DNA of 64,000 nucleotides from Branchinecta lynchi (GCA_023053575.1 JAKZAP010000017.1:7385501-7449500); one strand, 5' to 3'; positions 1-11,756 are shown, numbered from the stretch's first letter. Translations and numbers: made by a program. The notes: generated by a model from the letters alone, not told the origin.

Positions 1-196
1 ATTGGTATCTTTTCCTTGATTATAATCTTTATACCAGAAATGATTTCTTGCTGCACTTCTAGAATAATCATCAGAGTATTCAATCAACTTCGTAACAATT
101 GTTGTAATACCAACATGATTAATTTTTTCCTCCGATTCATCGTTTATTACATACTCAGCGGTACTGAATAAATTAAATCCATTATAGAAATAGCAA
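1..196 (-). pseudogene. Polinton major-capsid-like fragment
   Basis: Read on the minus strand, the first ~196 bases are open and run off the left edge of the window. The translation contains FNLFSTAEYVIN and then YSDDYSRSAARNHFWY. From memory this resembles the N-terminal part of Polinton/adintovirus major capsid proteins, whose double jelly-roll forms the virion shell. No start codon is visible; the frame is lost near the A tract at 196-210. It is opposite in strand to the plus-strand Polinton genes to the right. The assignment rests on a short stretch, so it could be another Polinton protein. Confidence 0.45.
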
Positions 197-296
197 CATA
201 AAAAAAAAAACAGGAAGGCAAAAGCAACAAAAACAGGAAATCTCATTGCGCATTAGTATTCACATCACAAAACATTTCCTTGCGGAGATTTTGCAG

Positions 297-472
297 GCCT
301 CGTTGGCGTAGTGGTCTAAGATGCTGCAAATCTTAGATTAACCACTGAATCAACGATGTCGTGAAATCGAATCCCACCATCAACTTGAGGTTAATGGTGA
401 GCGATGGCGAACAAAAAAAACTCAGAAGGTTTCCTCCCCTCGCGGGGCATCCCAGACTCACAAAAAAAAAAA
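297..472 (+). repeat. tRNA-derived SINE-like element or tRNA pseudogene
   Basis: TGGCGTAGTGG at 304-314 fits an RNA polymerase III A box, and AAATCGAATCC at about 364-374 is a degenerate B box. An anticodon-like hairpin (TAAGAT...ATCTTA) lies between them. The 5' and 3' ends do not form a convincing acceptor stem, the loop lacks a proper T33, and A-rich runs follow at about 412-420 and 460-470. This fits a decayed tRNA-headed SINE better than a functional tRNA. Confidence 0.4.
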
Positions 473-525
473 TAAGACGACAAATAAACATCTTCAAGTC
501 TGGTGTGGGAGGTTTTGCAAAAAAT

Positions 526-945
526 TTATATTTTTGGCAATTTCTCTTTACTTTTTATAGATTTATTACAATATTTATAACCATTCAGACGGATTTGTTT
601 CATGTATTTTTTGCGAGGAAAAAATCTAAACGTTTTACGCATTTCGGTTTCACGCTGAATTACCTCCTCAATTGTTAATTGCCCGCATTTTAGCAACGAC
701 AGCAGCTCAGTATAGAAATTGTAGTTTGTTCTATATTCTGCTTTTTTATCAGCAATGTCTAACTGCTTTTCAATTATTTCAATAATGAGAGCACCCAGAC
801 TTAACGATGCAAGAGGTAATAGAAGAAAAGCGCTTAATCCGGCCATGGAGAAGAGGAATTTGGATAAAAGTAAGCAATTACTAACATTATTGTAATACTT
901 GTAGCTTCGTCGATAAACATACATTTTCTTTTCTAATTCTTCCAT
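526..945 (-). CDS. Small two-TM protein, Polinton-associated, SLATT-like
   Basis: An intact 139-residue frame starting at MEELEKKMYVYRRSYKYY. A basic, tyrosine-rich N-terminal helix is followed by a hydrophobic block of about 34 residues (residues ~24-58) that can form a two-helix membrane hairpin. A charged helical C-terminal half follows, with LLKCGQLTIEEV and RKKYMKQIR. This layout resembles SLATT-type two-TM proteins and small two-TM proteins I recall from animal Polintons; both are from memory. It lies next to a capsid-like scrap on the same strand. Unlike the polymerase and ATPase remnants it has no stop or frameshift. Its function is unknown; membrane association is inferred from hydrophobicity only. 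Confidence 0.55.
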   Translation of the reverse strand: MEELEKKMYVYRRSYKYYNNVSNCLLLSKFLFSMAGLSAFLLLPLASLSLGALIIEIIEKQLDIADKKAEYRTNYNFYTELLSLLKCGQLTIEEVIQRETEMRKTFRFFPRKKYMKQIRLNGYKYCNKSIKSKEKLPKI

Positions 946-1265
946 TTACAACATCAATAAATTGTTTAAAAAATTATTTGTTGATGGGCAAGAGCTATAA
1001 TTTCAGCTTTAAGAAACCGGATTCAGACTAAATGACTTCGAAAAACTGACGCCATCTGGGTAACTTTTACAATATGATTTTCTTGATCTTTTGCTTCAAA
1101 GTTCGAATATAGAAAGCGTCTACCTCAACATTGACGCCTTGTGCAGCAAAGTTGGAGATATAGATAGCGCCTACCTCGTGTAATGCATACCGATCAAATG
1201 ATTTTCTTCACATCTAAGTTTTCTCAATCGAGAGAAATTCATTTATAAAAAAATTTCCCTAATAA

Positions 1266-2105
1266 ATGATGAACATTGCAGAAGAGATCCAACGTTTTAA
1301 AAGGATTAAATCTAACAACGAATCGATTGTACAAAACTTACTGCAATACACGTATAATGAACTGCAAACGTATGAGAAACTTAAAAATATCAAAACAAAT
1401 GGAAGAAAGAAAAACGAAATAACAAGTAGTATTATAAATTAAATAAGAATATTTTACTATCTGAAGATTTAATTAATAGAGACGAAAGGATCCATATTAA
1501 GAATAAACCGTCCTACTAAAAGCCAGAACCGAAATTAAGAATAGTTCTGGAAGATGAGATAAAAGAAAGTAATATCACTATTAGAAAAATAAAGCAAGAG
1601 AAAACAAAAATAAAGGAAAAAGTTACAAGTATATTGAAAAGATTTCTAAAAACCAAAAATCTGTCTATTACCGGAAACCGAGATGAAGTACTAAAAAGGG
1701 TTAGAGACTACAAAAAGAATAATATTGAAAAACATGAAGAATCTATACAGAAAAATAAAAATTCATAAGAACTCAAGTAGAAAGGAGTGATCACAATAGA
1801 GACAAAGTAATTGATTTATCCACTCTCTTTATAAATAAGAAACAAATCAAAGAAGAAAAATCTATTCCTGATTATTTGTTTAGAACGGAAGAAGAACAAC
1901 AACCTACTATTTTTAGCGAAAGTGAAAATATGTATACTGTAAATGTTTCAATTCAAGGTAATGGAGTTGATGAACATACTCTTATTAATTTTACTTTCGC
2001 AGATTCACAACGAAGAATGATTGAAAGTTATCAGTACAGAGTTCAGTTTTTAACTCGTGTTATTTTCCATCGGCAGGAAAATTACGAAGAAGTAGTTCTT
2101 GATTG
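1266..2105 (+). pseudogene. Probable N-terminal part of Polinton DNA polymerase, decayed
   Basis: AT-rich coding-like sequence starts with MMNIAEEIQRFKRIK at 1266, stops after 59 codons, and continues in other frames with several stops to about 2105. A stretch near 1632-1712 reads NLSITGNRDEVLKRV, which resembles a SAP DNA-binding helix-turn-helix. The last open piece (1876-2105) contains MYTVNVSIQG. The strand, base composition and position upstream of the polymerase exonuclease region (5350) suggest the N-terminal extension of the same polB gene. An independent upstream Polinton gene is equally possible. It is cut at about 2105 by an antisense LINE. Confidence 0.4.
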
Positions 2106-2109
2106 CACC

Positions 2110-3505
2110 TCCGTAGGCGCTTAGGGCATCCAAGAAGAGCCGCCAGTCGTCTCTCATAAGGGCCGCTGCCCATACATCTTCCCATTCGGGCTGGATAGAC
2201 AAATTGATATTCTGAAGATCGGATTGGTGTACGACGAGGAGTGTTCTTCGGTCGCCCTCTTCGTCTGGATCCCCCGGATGCCACTGCAGGATAGCGTTGG
2301 GGTGTCTGGTGCTTCTCATCCTGATTGTATGGCCCAGATACCTCCAGCTGCGGATCTTGATGACTTCAGTAATACGGGGTTGCACTGTCATCTGGCGAAT
2401 CTGTCAGCTGGCGAAACTCTTTCTGTCCAGTGTATGTTTAAGATCCTCCTAAGGCAGGTGTTTTCAAAGGCCAGAAGACGTTTCTCCAGCTGTTGGCTGA
2501 GGTGCCACGTCTCGGACCCGTACAGAAGTACGGAAAGAACGTTGCTGTTGAAAAGTCTCAGCTTGAGTCTAAGGGAGTACTTCTTGCTCCTCCATATCTT
2601 CTTTAGCCGATTGAAGACACCGCTGGCCTGACCAAGTCTTAGCTGGACCTCCCTTGCACAAGCTCCAGTGTATTCAACTGTACTGCCGAGATATCGGAAT
2701 TCAACGACCTGTTCGACTTGCTGGTCCCTACAGCGTATATCTAGCGGAGATCCGCTGCTCGCCATATCCTTCGTTTTGGGGATGTTTATTTTCAGTCCGA
2801 ACAGTTCAGCTGTTTCACTGGTCCTTGTGAGGAAGTCCTGCAGGACTGAAGCTCCATGGAGCTTCTGTTTGCAGGTCTCCATTGGGTTGATGTCATCGGC
2901 AAAGTCTATGTCTCCTACTTTTCTGCCATCCCTGTTGTCAATGCCGTATCCTTCACATCTTCTTAGAACGTAGTCGATGATCAGGACGAACAGCAGCGGA
3001 GACAGAACGCAGCCTTGCTTCACGACCGTCATAATTTGGAAGTATCTGGTGTTGCCGTCGCGGGTACGGACACAGCATTCCGTGTCTTAGTAAAAGGCTA
3101 CTATCAGGCTTACGAGTTTGTCCGGTATGCCATAGTACCGGAGCACTCTCCAGAGTGTAGCACGGTCGATGGAGTCAAAGGCTTTTTCGAAGTCTATGAA
3201 GACTAGGTAGAGCTTTTTTCCTCCATTCGTTGCACTCTTCTAGTAGCATTCTTAGCACGAATATGAGATCCGCACATTAACGGTTTGGGCGGAAGTCAAG
3301 CTGTTCTTCGCGGAGGTGTTTGTCGACTGCTGGCTGTATGCGGTTCAGCAGGATGGTGGCCAGGGGCTTGCCAGGAATGGAGAGCAGGCTGATCCCTCGC
3401 CAGTTTTCAAACTTAGTGGAATCGCTCTTTTTAAAGATTTTGACTAGAGTACTCCTTGTCCACTGACGGGGGACCTTTTCGGTTTCCCGTACCTGGTTAA
3501 AGCAC
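2110..3505 (-). pseudogene. RTE-clade reverse transcriptase (C-terminal two thirds)
   Basis: Fragments in order: WRGISLLSIPGKPLATIL (3277-3505; finger/palm start), FIDFEKAFDSIDRATLWRVL (about 3200-3145; catalytic motif A), KQGCVLSPLLFVLIIDYVLR (motif B), DIDFADDI (motif C aspartates), LGLKINIPKTK and VEFRYLGST (thumb), then SETWHLSQQLEKRL. These are characteristic of RTE-clade ORF2 and of the RTE-derived proteins often mis-named craniofacial development protein 2. The 2388-3032 segment is open for 214 residues; the others are out of frame. The product would have reverse-transcribed its own RNA at nicked chromosomal target sites. Confidence 0.8.
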
Positions 3506-3956
3506 AACTCTTACTACAAATGATCTTTTCCCTATGAAAAGAATCAGAATTTTTTTTTTTTGAAGTACCATTACTGTCCACCTAAAACTAGCGATTCTCT
3601 TGTTAGCGCTTGTCGACTACATCCAGCCTTCCTGCTCTCCGACGCGGCGGCTGGGCGCAAAATATTTGAAAACTGAACGTGTCTTGGTCAAAAAGTGGGA
3701 AAACTAAGCAAATAAAAGAAGTAATAAACAGAAGATTATCACATCTATATATGTGCAAGAGTTGTCACCGGACGTTGAAGACTCCGGCAAACTTTTCGTT
3801 GGATCACGGGAAAAGCCGAAAAAAGCGCGAAAAAATCGTAGTTACGAAACGAAACAACGGAAAAAGGTGGGGATTTTAGAAGCTTATAATTCCACATCGG
3901 AGCTTAAGTATATTATAAAAGGCAGAATAGGCAAGAGGGGTCCTTTAAAGAGTGCC
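3506..3956. other. Insert within the RTE LINE, unidentified
   Basis: About 450 bp separate two parts of the RT that are normally adjacent. The left half has a T run at 3550-3560; the right is A-rich and low in G+C, closer in composition to the Polinton. I found neither clear terminal inverted repeats nor a recognisable protein. A short plus-strand frame here (3679-3879) has two CxxC-like cysteines but no family I know. Confidence 0.4.
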
Positions 3957-4459
3957 ATCCAAACTGTTAGGCAGGCGTTTACAGACCACTTCAGCATCTC
4001 AGATGCGATACGGTCTTCCCCGGGCGACTTGCCGTTTTTTAGCTTCTTTAGGGCACCAGTGATTTCGGCTGAACAGGGTGGGTTAGAGCTTACTGCTCTG
4101 ATTAGCCGGCCGCTCGGATCTCTTACAGGTCCGTCCACGCAAGGCCGCTTTCCGATGATCTCGTTCGTGGTTTTGTAGAAAGCTCTCGAGTCCCTTGTTT
4201 TTGATGCCTCTTCTGTCATCTGAGCTTTCATCTCTATAAAATGACGCTTGTCCCTACGGGCACTTTTCTTCATGAGTTTGTCCCGTTTCTTGTACTCGTG
4301 CTCAAGAAATACGGCGTCAGTGGCAATATTTAAGAAAAGATACGGCCGACCTTTTAAGGCTACAGCAAGCCTCGAGAACGTATGCTCAAAAATAAGTCGC
4401 TGGACTTCTGCTGTTTTCGACGAGCAGGAGGGCAGAGACAAAAACTGAAAAACTGTCAA
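3957..4459 (-). pseudogene. RTE ORF2 linker and start of reverse transcriptase
   Basis: Minus-strand frame containing EYKKRDKLMKKSARRDKRHF, DSRAFYKTTNEIIGKRP, VDGPVRDPSGRL and KKLKNGKSPGEDRIASEML. This is the usual RTE sequence between endonuclease and RT, ending in the NGKSPG entry to the RT domain. It breaks after VWMALF at about 3957; the next RTE-like residues appear only at 3505. The apurinic endonuclease that should precede it is absent, consistent with 5' truncation. Confidence 0.7.
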
Positions 4460-4639
4460 TTTTTCCGTCGTCCCGCTGAAAGTACAAGTAGAAGACTAGA
4501 CATTCTTTGGCCAAATGCAAAGCCTTACTTGAAATATGATGCTGAAGTGTTTCCGAGGTCAGAAACTTAAAAAAATCCTTCACTTGGATAGCCTTCGTGA
4601 TAATAATGAAAGAAGTACAGAATACTTCTAACCTTGTAT

Positions 4640-5139
4640 GGGATCGACTAAAACCGGGAAGGGAAGGGAACACGAGAAAAGCAGGAAGGCAAACTAAAAC
4701 CACGAAGGGTATACTAAAACGAAGAAGGGCATACTAAAACGAGTAAGGATGTCACCAGAATTCAAGGCTGCAAAAAACGGAAAGCTGCACTGTTCCCTTC
4801 ATCTGTTTAGTATTCTTCGAGAGGTCGGCAACTTTTTAAACTCCAAGTTCACTGAAACGAGGAAGGAAATGTTGGACTTGAAATATCTTAATTCCTGACC
4901 CCTCGCCTACTGTCAGAACGAGAAATGAAAGGTTAATTAAAATTTTGATAGTTCCCGACCCCTCACCGACACCAGGAAAGTTGCCGACCCCTCGAAGAAA
5001 TACTAAACAGTAGAAAGGGAACGGTGCAGCTTTCCAGTTTTGTGCAGCATTGAATTCTAGTAACATCCTTCCTCGTTTTAGCATGCCGTTCCTGTCTGCT
5101 TTTCTCGCGTTCCCTTCCCTTCCTGATTTAGTCGATCCC
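4640..5139. mobile_element. Foldback MITE with long inverted arms
   Basis: The left end GGGATCGACTAAAACC (4640) is repeated in reverse complement at the right end (GGTTTAGT-like; GATTTAGTCGATCCC to 5139). Similarity continues through arms of roughly 240 bp that both hold GGGAAGGGAAGGGAAC, GAGAAAAGCAGG and GAGGGGTCGG motifs, so almost the whole 500 bp can fold on itself. There is no transposase. A short relative lies at 18910-19084. Small frames inside are by-products of the palindrome. Confidence 0.7.
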
Positions 5140-5349
5140 TGTAATTTGGAATCGAACGATATGCTACACACCCTGCTATTGGGGGTGGTGTGTGCAATAT
5201 TTTTTGTTTTATGCAGCTTTTTTCGAAGGGTATTGGGGTACCCCTAGCGGTTTCAGATTTCATACCAGCCAGGCGGGGGTGGGTGGGTCTTTTTTCCGAA
5301 AAAGGCCAGATTTTAGGCTAGGGGTCCTCAGATTTCATACCAGTCCCCC
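5140..5349. other. Junction region between foldback element and polymerase
   Basis: No coding signal. The string CAGATTTCATACCAG occurs twice (about 5250 and 5329) on either side of a G-rich stretch, so this is probably another small insertion or its duplicated flanks. Polymerase-like coding starts right after a C run at about 5345. Confidence 0.35.
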
Positions 5350-6805
5350 CCGACAAATACTATGACTATTTCGGTGAAGATGCTTCAGGACATTTTGTTA
5401 AAACAATTACAGATGTATCCACAGAAATTGTAAACAAATATGAAAGCAGACAAAGAAACCACAGTTATACCGATGCAGAAATTGCAGAAAAATTAAATAA
5501 ACTAATAAAAAAGACTTGTCATATCTGTAAAACTGAAATTACTGAAAATCCCCATTTTGATCACAACCACATGACAGGAGAATATAGAGGATTTGCTCAT
5601 GCTGACTGTAATATGACATACAGGATTCCCAATCATATCCCGGTAGAAATGCATAATTCATCAAAATATGATTCTCATTTATTTGTAAGAGAATTGATAC
5701 CTGATAACAGAATTTTTGAAAGTACAGAAAGTTTCATATCATTCTCGAAATCAGTAAGTATTAGAGAGACGGATACGGAAATAAAATATGAGATCCGGTT
5801 TATAGATTCAATAGATTTATGGCTTCATCTTTAGACAAACTATCCGCAAATTTAGCAAAATGTGATTGCAAAGTATCCTGTAATCATCTCAGAGAGAATT
5901 TCAAGTTCACGGATTCAAAGAAATAATTAAAAAAGGGGTATAACCCTACGAATTCGTAAATAGTTTCGATAAAATGAATTGTACAAAGTTACCACTTATA
6001 AAGCTTCTATTCTAGGTTGAAAGGGAAAGGTATTGACAAAAGTGATTATAAAAGAGCGGTATCTCTATATGGAGACAATTTAACTGTGAAACATTACTTG
6101 ATTATACCAAGTTATACCTGAAAAGTGATGTTTTAATATTGTAGGATGTTGTAAAGAATTTCAGAAATGTTTGTCTACATAATTATGATTAGGGTCCACT
6201 TCATTACTTCTCTGCTCCTGGATTAACATGGGATTCTTTCCTAAAACATTCGAAAGTAGAACTAGCGTTATTCTCGAAAGAAGACGTGTATACATTCTTT
6301 GAAAAGGGGCTAAGAGGTGGTGTATCGCAATATATAAAGAGATACGCAAAAGCTAATAATAAATATATGAGCGATTATAACAAGAATAATCCATCTAATT
6401 ATTTAATATATTTGGATAAAAATAATTTATATGGGTGGGCAATGGCACAAAATTTACCAGCGAATGACTTCCAATTCATTTCAATATCGGACGATTTGAA
6501 AGAAAGGAATGAATACGAATCATTCGAGTATTACAGCCATCTAAAAAATCATATTAAGTTGGTGATTAAATTACAGAATATGGGTGCTATATATGAAGTA
6601 GATTTTGAATATCCAAAAGAACTATACAAATTACACAAAGATTTACCATTAGCACCCGAACATTTTAATGGTAAGCTTTGTACCACATTATTAGATAAGC
6701 ACAACTATGTAGTTCACCACAGGAGTCTAGAATTCTATTTACAAAAAGGTTTGATATTCAAAAGAGTACACATAATACTAGGATTCACTGAAAGTGCTTA
6801 CTTAA
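5350..6805 (+). pseudogene. polB: Polinton family B DNA polymerase, exonuclease and N-palm part
   Basis: Starts with YYDYFGEDASGHFVK. A CxxC zinc/HNH-like module with DHNHMTGEYRGFAHADCN (5517-5625) leads into YDSHLFVREL, an Exo II-like motif. Further on, YFSAPGLTWDSFLKHSK and YLDKNNLYGWAMAQNLP (palm motif A region, about 6400-6460) identify the polymerase. Polintons use this protein-primed polymerase to copy themselves. A frameshift near 5810 and stops around 5925-6010 and near 6190 kill the frame; the piece from 6286 is open. Coding stops at 6805 because a TTAA-flanked element is inserted; the rest lies from 13645. Confidence 0.85.
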
Positions 6806-7089
6806 AGTTTAACCGAAAAGGGCTAGGACACGACAATCTAGTTATCCATCACTTGTTCACTTAAATAATCTTGAAAACCCGATGAAAAAGCGTTAGTTTG
6901 TTTTCCTGATATTTCCAGTTAAGCGATTATACCACTGTGCTTGCCGATTTTCCCATTTTTGTGACAGCTCTATGGTGCCTGGAACATTTGGCAACAACAA
7001 CAGCAACACACAAATAAATAAAGTGGCGACTAAATTGTGACGGAATTCCATACAAACGTGATCATGTACCAAATAAACAAAAAAGTGTC

Positions 7090-9240
7090 TGCTAGTGAGT
7101 TGTCTTGTGTATTGATATTGGCTGCCCGATTTTCATCATCAGCAACTGTTGCATCAGATGGAACACCTTCAGCAATGTCTTGGCACCTTTATTACAGGGT
7201 TGGTGGGAGATACAGTGTTTAATTAAATTACTGGTCTCTCTCAACCTTGTGGTTACGGACCAACATTCGACAAACGTTTCCCACCTATTACTTGTCTGAG
7301 GTAAATCCTTCCTTATTCCTTTGAATCACTAAGAATGGCCGATTCAGTCAGGATTCAGGGGGACTGTATGGCCTAACATTGTCGGAACCACTCTAATAAT
7401 AAGATTTGTTTTCAAAAATATGGAAAGTAGTCAGTAATCACTAGAATTTGGTCGTATCAATGTACAATGCAGGGAAAGGACCTGACCTGATTTTACACTA
7501 AGAGCGTGTTCCATCCTACTTACTGTAGTTACCACGCAAGACGTCACAAATTCTGGTTTTTTGCCGTCAAGGCTGGAACGATTTTTCTATTTTCCAGCAG
7601 AATCTCCCGCCAGGGGCGAATCCGACCAATCACGTTGCAGAGATGCGTAGTTACTACGCTCCCGAGCATGGTAAGCAAATAGTAACTATTAGTTACTATT
7701 CTGACAAGGTTGGAATGGTCAGCGTAGTAACTTTTTGTGAGGATGGAACGGAAATAGTAACTAATAGTAACTATTGTTACAAGGGCGGAACACGCTCTAA
7801 CTCAATTTTTGTAGCGAAAATGTTTAAATGAAATGTACATGCTGTCTGACAGGCAAGAGGTAAAATATGACATTTTTAATAAAAAAAGCTTCTGGCTCTT
7901 GGGCACGAACCCTTATTAATGTGTTCAATATACTCAAATTCTGTGCCTTTTCTTTGTTTTCAAGCTGCTCTGTAAAGGTATATTCGGGCCATTGACTTTG
8001 GTAACTGAATTGATCTTTTCTGAAAAGAAAATAATGTTTAACTAGAAATACTGAAGCAATATTTATCTGTCCATTATATAAATCATTCAATTAGCTTCAG
8101 TCTAGTATGTTTTTCATATTTGTTCGTTCCGTTTTAAGCCAGATAGATTATTCTGAAGGAAAGACTTTTCTGGAAAATTGAATTCTTGTCTGAGGTTGTC
8201 AACCCCTCCTTTAATGCAGAGCTATGCGATTCAACACCTTCCACATTTTTCCCCCCTAACTGTGCTGTATTCCACACTTTCTTGCTTATGAAAAAGTTTT
8301 TTTTACGCAAATTCAAAACTTCTTTCATTTGATGGTTTAAATGAACTAGCAGCAACGTAAAATAATTTTTACGAAGTTGTCGGCTAGTTTGGGTGTCTGA
8401 CCTACCAGTCAAGGAAAAATTCTGATTTTTTACATATTGACAAAAATATGTTAATTTCCAGACTGTTATACGTTTGTTTGTGAATGCTTGGAGCTTTGAA
8501 AAAAAAACAGCCGAAAATATTCAGTGGGACTGCATAACCTTGTCAAAACCATTCGGACCCTATACTATAAATTTTCTGTTCTATTTCCCACCATTCAGTA
8601 ATCCCTAGGATTTGCCTGTACAATGCAGATAGAACAGTAGCAGCATGCTTATTTGGACACCTCTCTAAATTTTCCATACATTGGCCCTGTTCACAAAACA
8701 GTTGACAATATAGTGTAATATCAAACTTCGTATCAGTAAACAGGAGTCTCTTCCAGCAATTTTCTTGTCACAAAATAAAAAGTTGTTTCTACCGACATTC
8801 TTTGAATTTAAATTTTTCCTTTTTTAATTTGCTGGTTCAAATCGACCAACAGTGAGGTAAACAAGAAAAAAAATAGAATGAGTTGTCTCTCGGTTTGAGT
8901 GGTTGAGGTATCTGTGAAGGAAAAAAAAATCTGATAAAGTATGTACACGCTTGTTACCTACTGACAAAAATACGTCGAGTTTCAGACTGTTGTGTTGTTT
9001 TGTGAAAGCTTGGAACCTTGAAAGAAGAAACAGAGCAAGGGGGAACAGAGCCTAAACTGTTCAAGTCTTGGATGAAACCTGGGTATGAAACCTAGCAATT
9101 AGTACATATACTAGCATTTTGGCACCTTTGTTACGTTGGGTGCAGTATTGATATTTGATTTGAACCGCTGGTGTCTCTCAACCTTGTGGTTAAGGACCAA
9201 TATTTAGCGCACCTTACCTGAACAATGTTTTAGCACCTTT
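7090..9240. repeat. Diverged internal duplications within the TTAA element
   Basis: Three sets of related segments: 7180-7265 with 9117-9205 (both contain TCTCTCAACCTTGTGGTTA), 7325-7480 with 8500-8640 (GGGACTG, AGTAATC, TACAATGCAG), and about 8280-8520 with 8800-9035 (TACTGACAAAAATA-like block followed by AGACTGTT). Divergence is high. No conserved reading frame spans them. Confidence 0.5.
7501..7798. mobile_element. Small MITE with AGAGCGTGTTCC ends
   Basis: AGAGCGTGTTCC at 7501-7512 is matched by GGAACACGCTCT at 7787-7798. Inner sequences also mirror each other loosely around AGTAACTA/TAGTTACT repeats. It is about 298 bp with no coding capacity. The flanks give no unambiguous target duplication. 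The TIR resembles hAT-type ends, but that is only a suggestion. Confidence 0.6.
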
Positions 9241-9814
9241 AGCACCCACCATTCTAAGCACATTCCAGGTTTCACCTTCAGCTCAGTTTGCCTTCCATCC
9301 ACTGTGTCCAAACCCTGACAACCATCAACATGCTAAAAAATTGTATCAGTCTACAAACTATGTTTGTCCAGACAAGTAGCCCATTTCTTAGGCCAAACTA
9401 CTGAAATGCAGCTGCTCAGAATAAAGACCAGTCTATTTTTTTTACTATTTTACGCCAAAAACACAATGAAGCACTCGGAATAAAACCGTATATCTCTTTA
9501 TTGTAAAGCCTATTATGCTTCACTAAATTTCATCAAATCAGGTGCAGTTTTGACTGATGATGACCAACACAGCTGTTCCAATGTAACTGGCACAAGCAAG
9601 CCTGCAAGGCTGAACTCGCCAGGTCCATATTATCCTGAAACTAATCATAAAATTAGAATGCAAGTTTATGCTACTGTTTCCCTATGGCTTCCCCGTCTTC
9701 TTCTTCAAATACACAGCTGTCTGAGCACTGAGCAGTGCTCACATAGTTAATTAACCCCCCAAAATACCCTGTTTATTGGTAAATAGATTATATTATTTTC
9801 AAAATACTGAAAAC

Positions 9815-9940
9815 AGTAGTTTCATAACAGATAACGCAAGGATGCTCAGGTTCAATGGACAACACTCAACAGACAACACCTTGAACTTGTTGTGTTTGAA
9901 GCTCGTTATGGGTGAAATGTTATGCATAATAAGCATTGCC
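9815..9940. repeat. Weak relative of the CACTGTCAGAAG MITE
   Basis: AGTTTCATAACAGATAACG at about 9818 matches the terminal region of the two MITEs at 22788 and 34403, and AACAGACAACACC follows. No matching right end was located, so this is at most a fragment. Confidence 0.3.
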
Positions 9941-11295
9941 AGGAAGAGCAAGAAAGGGAGTAAAAGTGAAAGAAGTATTACATAATTTTAGTAAGGACGA
10001 AGCAAACCTGGTCATCCTGAACCAAAATACAACGTTTCAGGTATGAAATATTTGCTTTCAAAGTAGATACTAGTTTTGGGCAAGAAAGGTAGTATAAAGA
10101 AATGTATGATTTTCGTGAGGATGAAGGGGAGTTAGTTTCGACTTACACCTTGACAGGGGCGTAACTAACATCCTGGGAGGGGGGAGGGGCTATGCTAATT
10201 AGCAAGCTTCAAAGATTCAATCCTAGCTAACAAATTCTTGCCATTAGCTACCGGCATGATAATTACCATCTGCAAACACGTAGGTGAATAAGGGCTTTTT
10301 GAACATCCAAGCCCTTGTAAGTAAGCTTCTGAGGTGTGAACACTCAACTCGCAATTGCCTTACACCAGTTCAGCGCTCCAAGTGGATTGGTTCTGCCAAT
10401 CCCCCATTGTCTCGGAATCAGTACTCGTATAGACACACTAAGCAGTCGGATCCATAAGGTAGTGGGTAACTTTCAGTTTCTGCGACATGTCCATTAGGGA
10501 CTCAGATTGCAGGTTTTCTGCTCATGAACCTGTGGATCTATTTTACTCTGTTTGACACAATTGCGATGGTGAGGTAGAGGGGGATTTACAGAAACTAGTC
10601 CGCTTAGAAGCGGTGAACCGGAATACGGCGATTTTCCGAATACTGAAGTTTCATTTGTAACAGGGGTTGCATTTTTAACCACTGACAGAAACAATTAAAA
10701 CTCATTTTGCATTCTTCTCATATATTCCCTTATTATGTCTTAAAGGACACCTCGCACTACAGAGTGTTTCTGCTGTTTTGGGATATATGACTACTTTACA
10801 ACTTAGCTTTCCTTACAGAAAATTACACAAGGCTGTAGCTTTTCTTGGCCTCTCCTTACAGCCCCTCCCCCTTCATGGCAAACTGGGCAAAATTTGCATA
10901 ACCAGTTTTCGCACCAATGAGCCAACAGTATTGGCCTGTTTGACTATCCTCCCATTTTATTTGTCCCCCTGCTAACACCACCAGAATACCTAAAAAAAAA
11001 AAGAATTCTTATACCTGTGTCACAATCCCAATGCAAGATCTACAACTGAAAAGCTAGAAACCTACCTAAAGTGATACTCTTCTTCATCAAGTTGGTTCAA
11101 ACCAGCTGTTACCAACAAAGCTTCTATAGATGCGGCACAGAAAAGTGATTGCCTTTAGTCACCTGTGTCCTCTGATTGCTCGGTGGTAGTAACTATGGGT
11201 TGATCTTGGAAGGGTGTTCTTGATTTCTCAAGGCTCGACTGCACTTCAACCTAAAATAGAAACAGTTTTCAGAGGATGGAATTTCTAGCCAATTA

Positions 11296-11756
11296 CACTG
11301 TAAAAAGTCTCTCCTACATCGGTCTTTAGAGGTTGCACATCACCAAGTCGGTGATTTTTTTTTTCGAATTCGGAGAGTTACAATCCGAATTCGGAGAGTT
11401 AAAGTCCGAATTCGGAGAGTTCAAATCCGATACAGGATTAAAACGCTAAAATGCGAAATGCTGCAGATTAAGTTATCCTAGTCTGCAGTATTTTGCATTC
11501 TAGCGTTTTAATCCTGTATCGGATTCTAACTCTCCGAATTCGGATTTTAACTCTCCGAATTCGGATTTTAACTCTCCGAATTCGGATTTTAACTCTTCGA
11601 ATTCGGATTTTAACTCTTCGAATTCGGATTTTAACTCTCCGAATTCGGATTTTAACTCTCCGAATACGAATTTTAACTCTCCGAATTCGGAATAAAATTG
11701 CCGAATTCGATGATGTGCAACCACCAACATCCGATGTAGGAGAGACTTTTACAGTG
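11296..11756. mobile_element. Foldback element with tandem-repeat arms and central hairpin
   Basis: Ends CACTGTAAAAAGTCTCTCC (11296) and its near-exact complement (to 11756), flanked by TA on both sides. Inside, a GAATTCGGAGAGTTAAAATC-type ~21-bp unit occurs about three times in the left arm and about eight times inverted in the right arm. Between the arms is a 100-bp hairpin with complementary strings GATACAGGATTAAAACGCTA and TAGCGTTTTAATCCTGTATC. No transposase. The apparent repetitive peptide frames on both strands are artefacts of the 21-bp repeats. Confidence 0.8.

Larger units (their letters stand above)
2106..4460 (-). mobile_element. 5'-truncated RTE-type LINE, itself interrupted
   Basis: Antisense non-LTR retrotransposon inserted in the Polinton polymerase region. 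Reading right to left it has the linker after the (missing) endonuclease (4459-3957), a non-homologous insert (3956-3506), the reverse transcriptase (3505-2390) and a C-terminal block with WRYLGH and WRLFLDAL (2391-2106). The G+C-rich sequence contrasts with the AT-rich Polinton around it. The 3' end lies near 2106, where Polinton-like sequence resumes. Multiple frameshifts show it is dead. Confidence 0.8.

Noticed and set aside
297..391. Functional tRNA gene
   Set aside because: A box and partial B box are present but the acceptor stem does not pair, the anticodon loop is abnormal and the 3' side is A-rich; a SINE or pseudogene is more likely.
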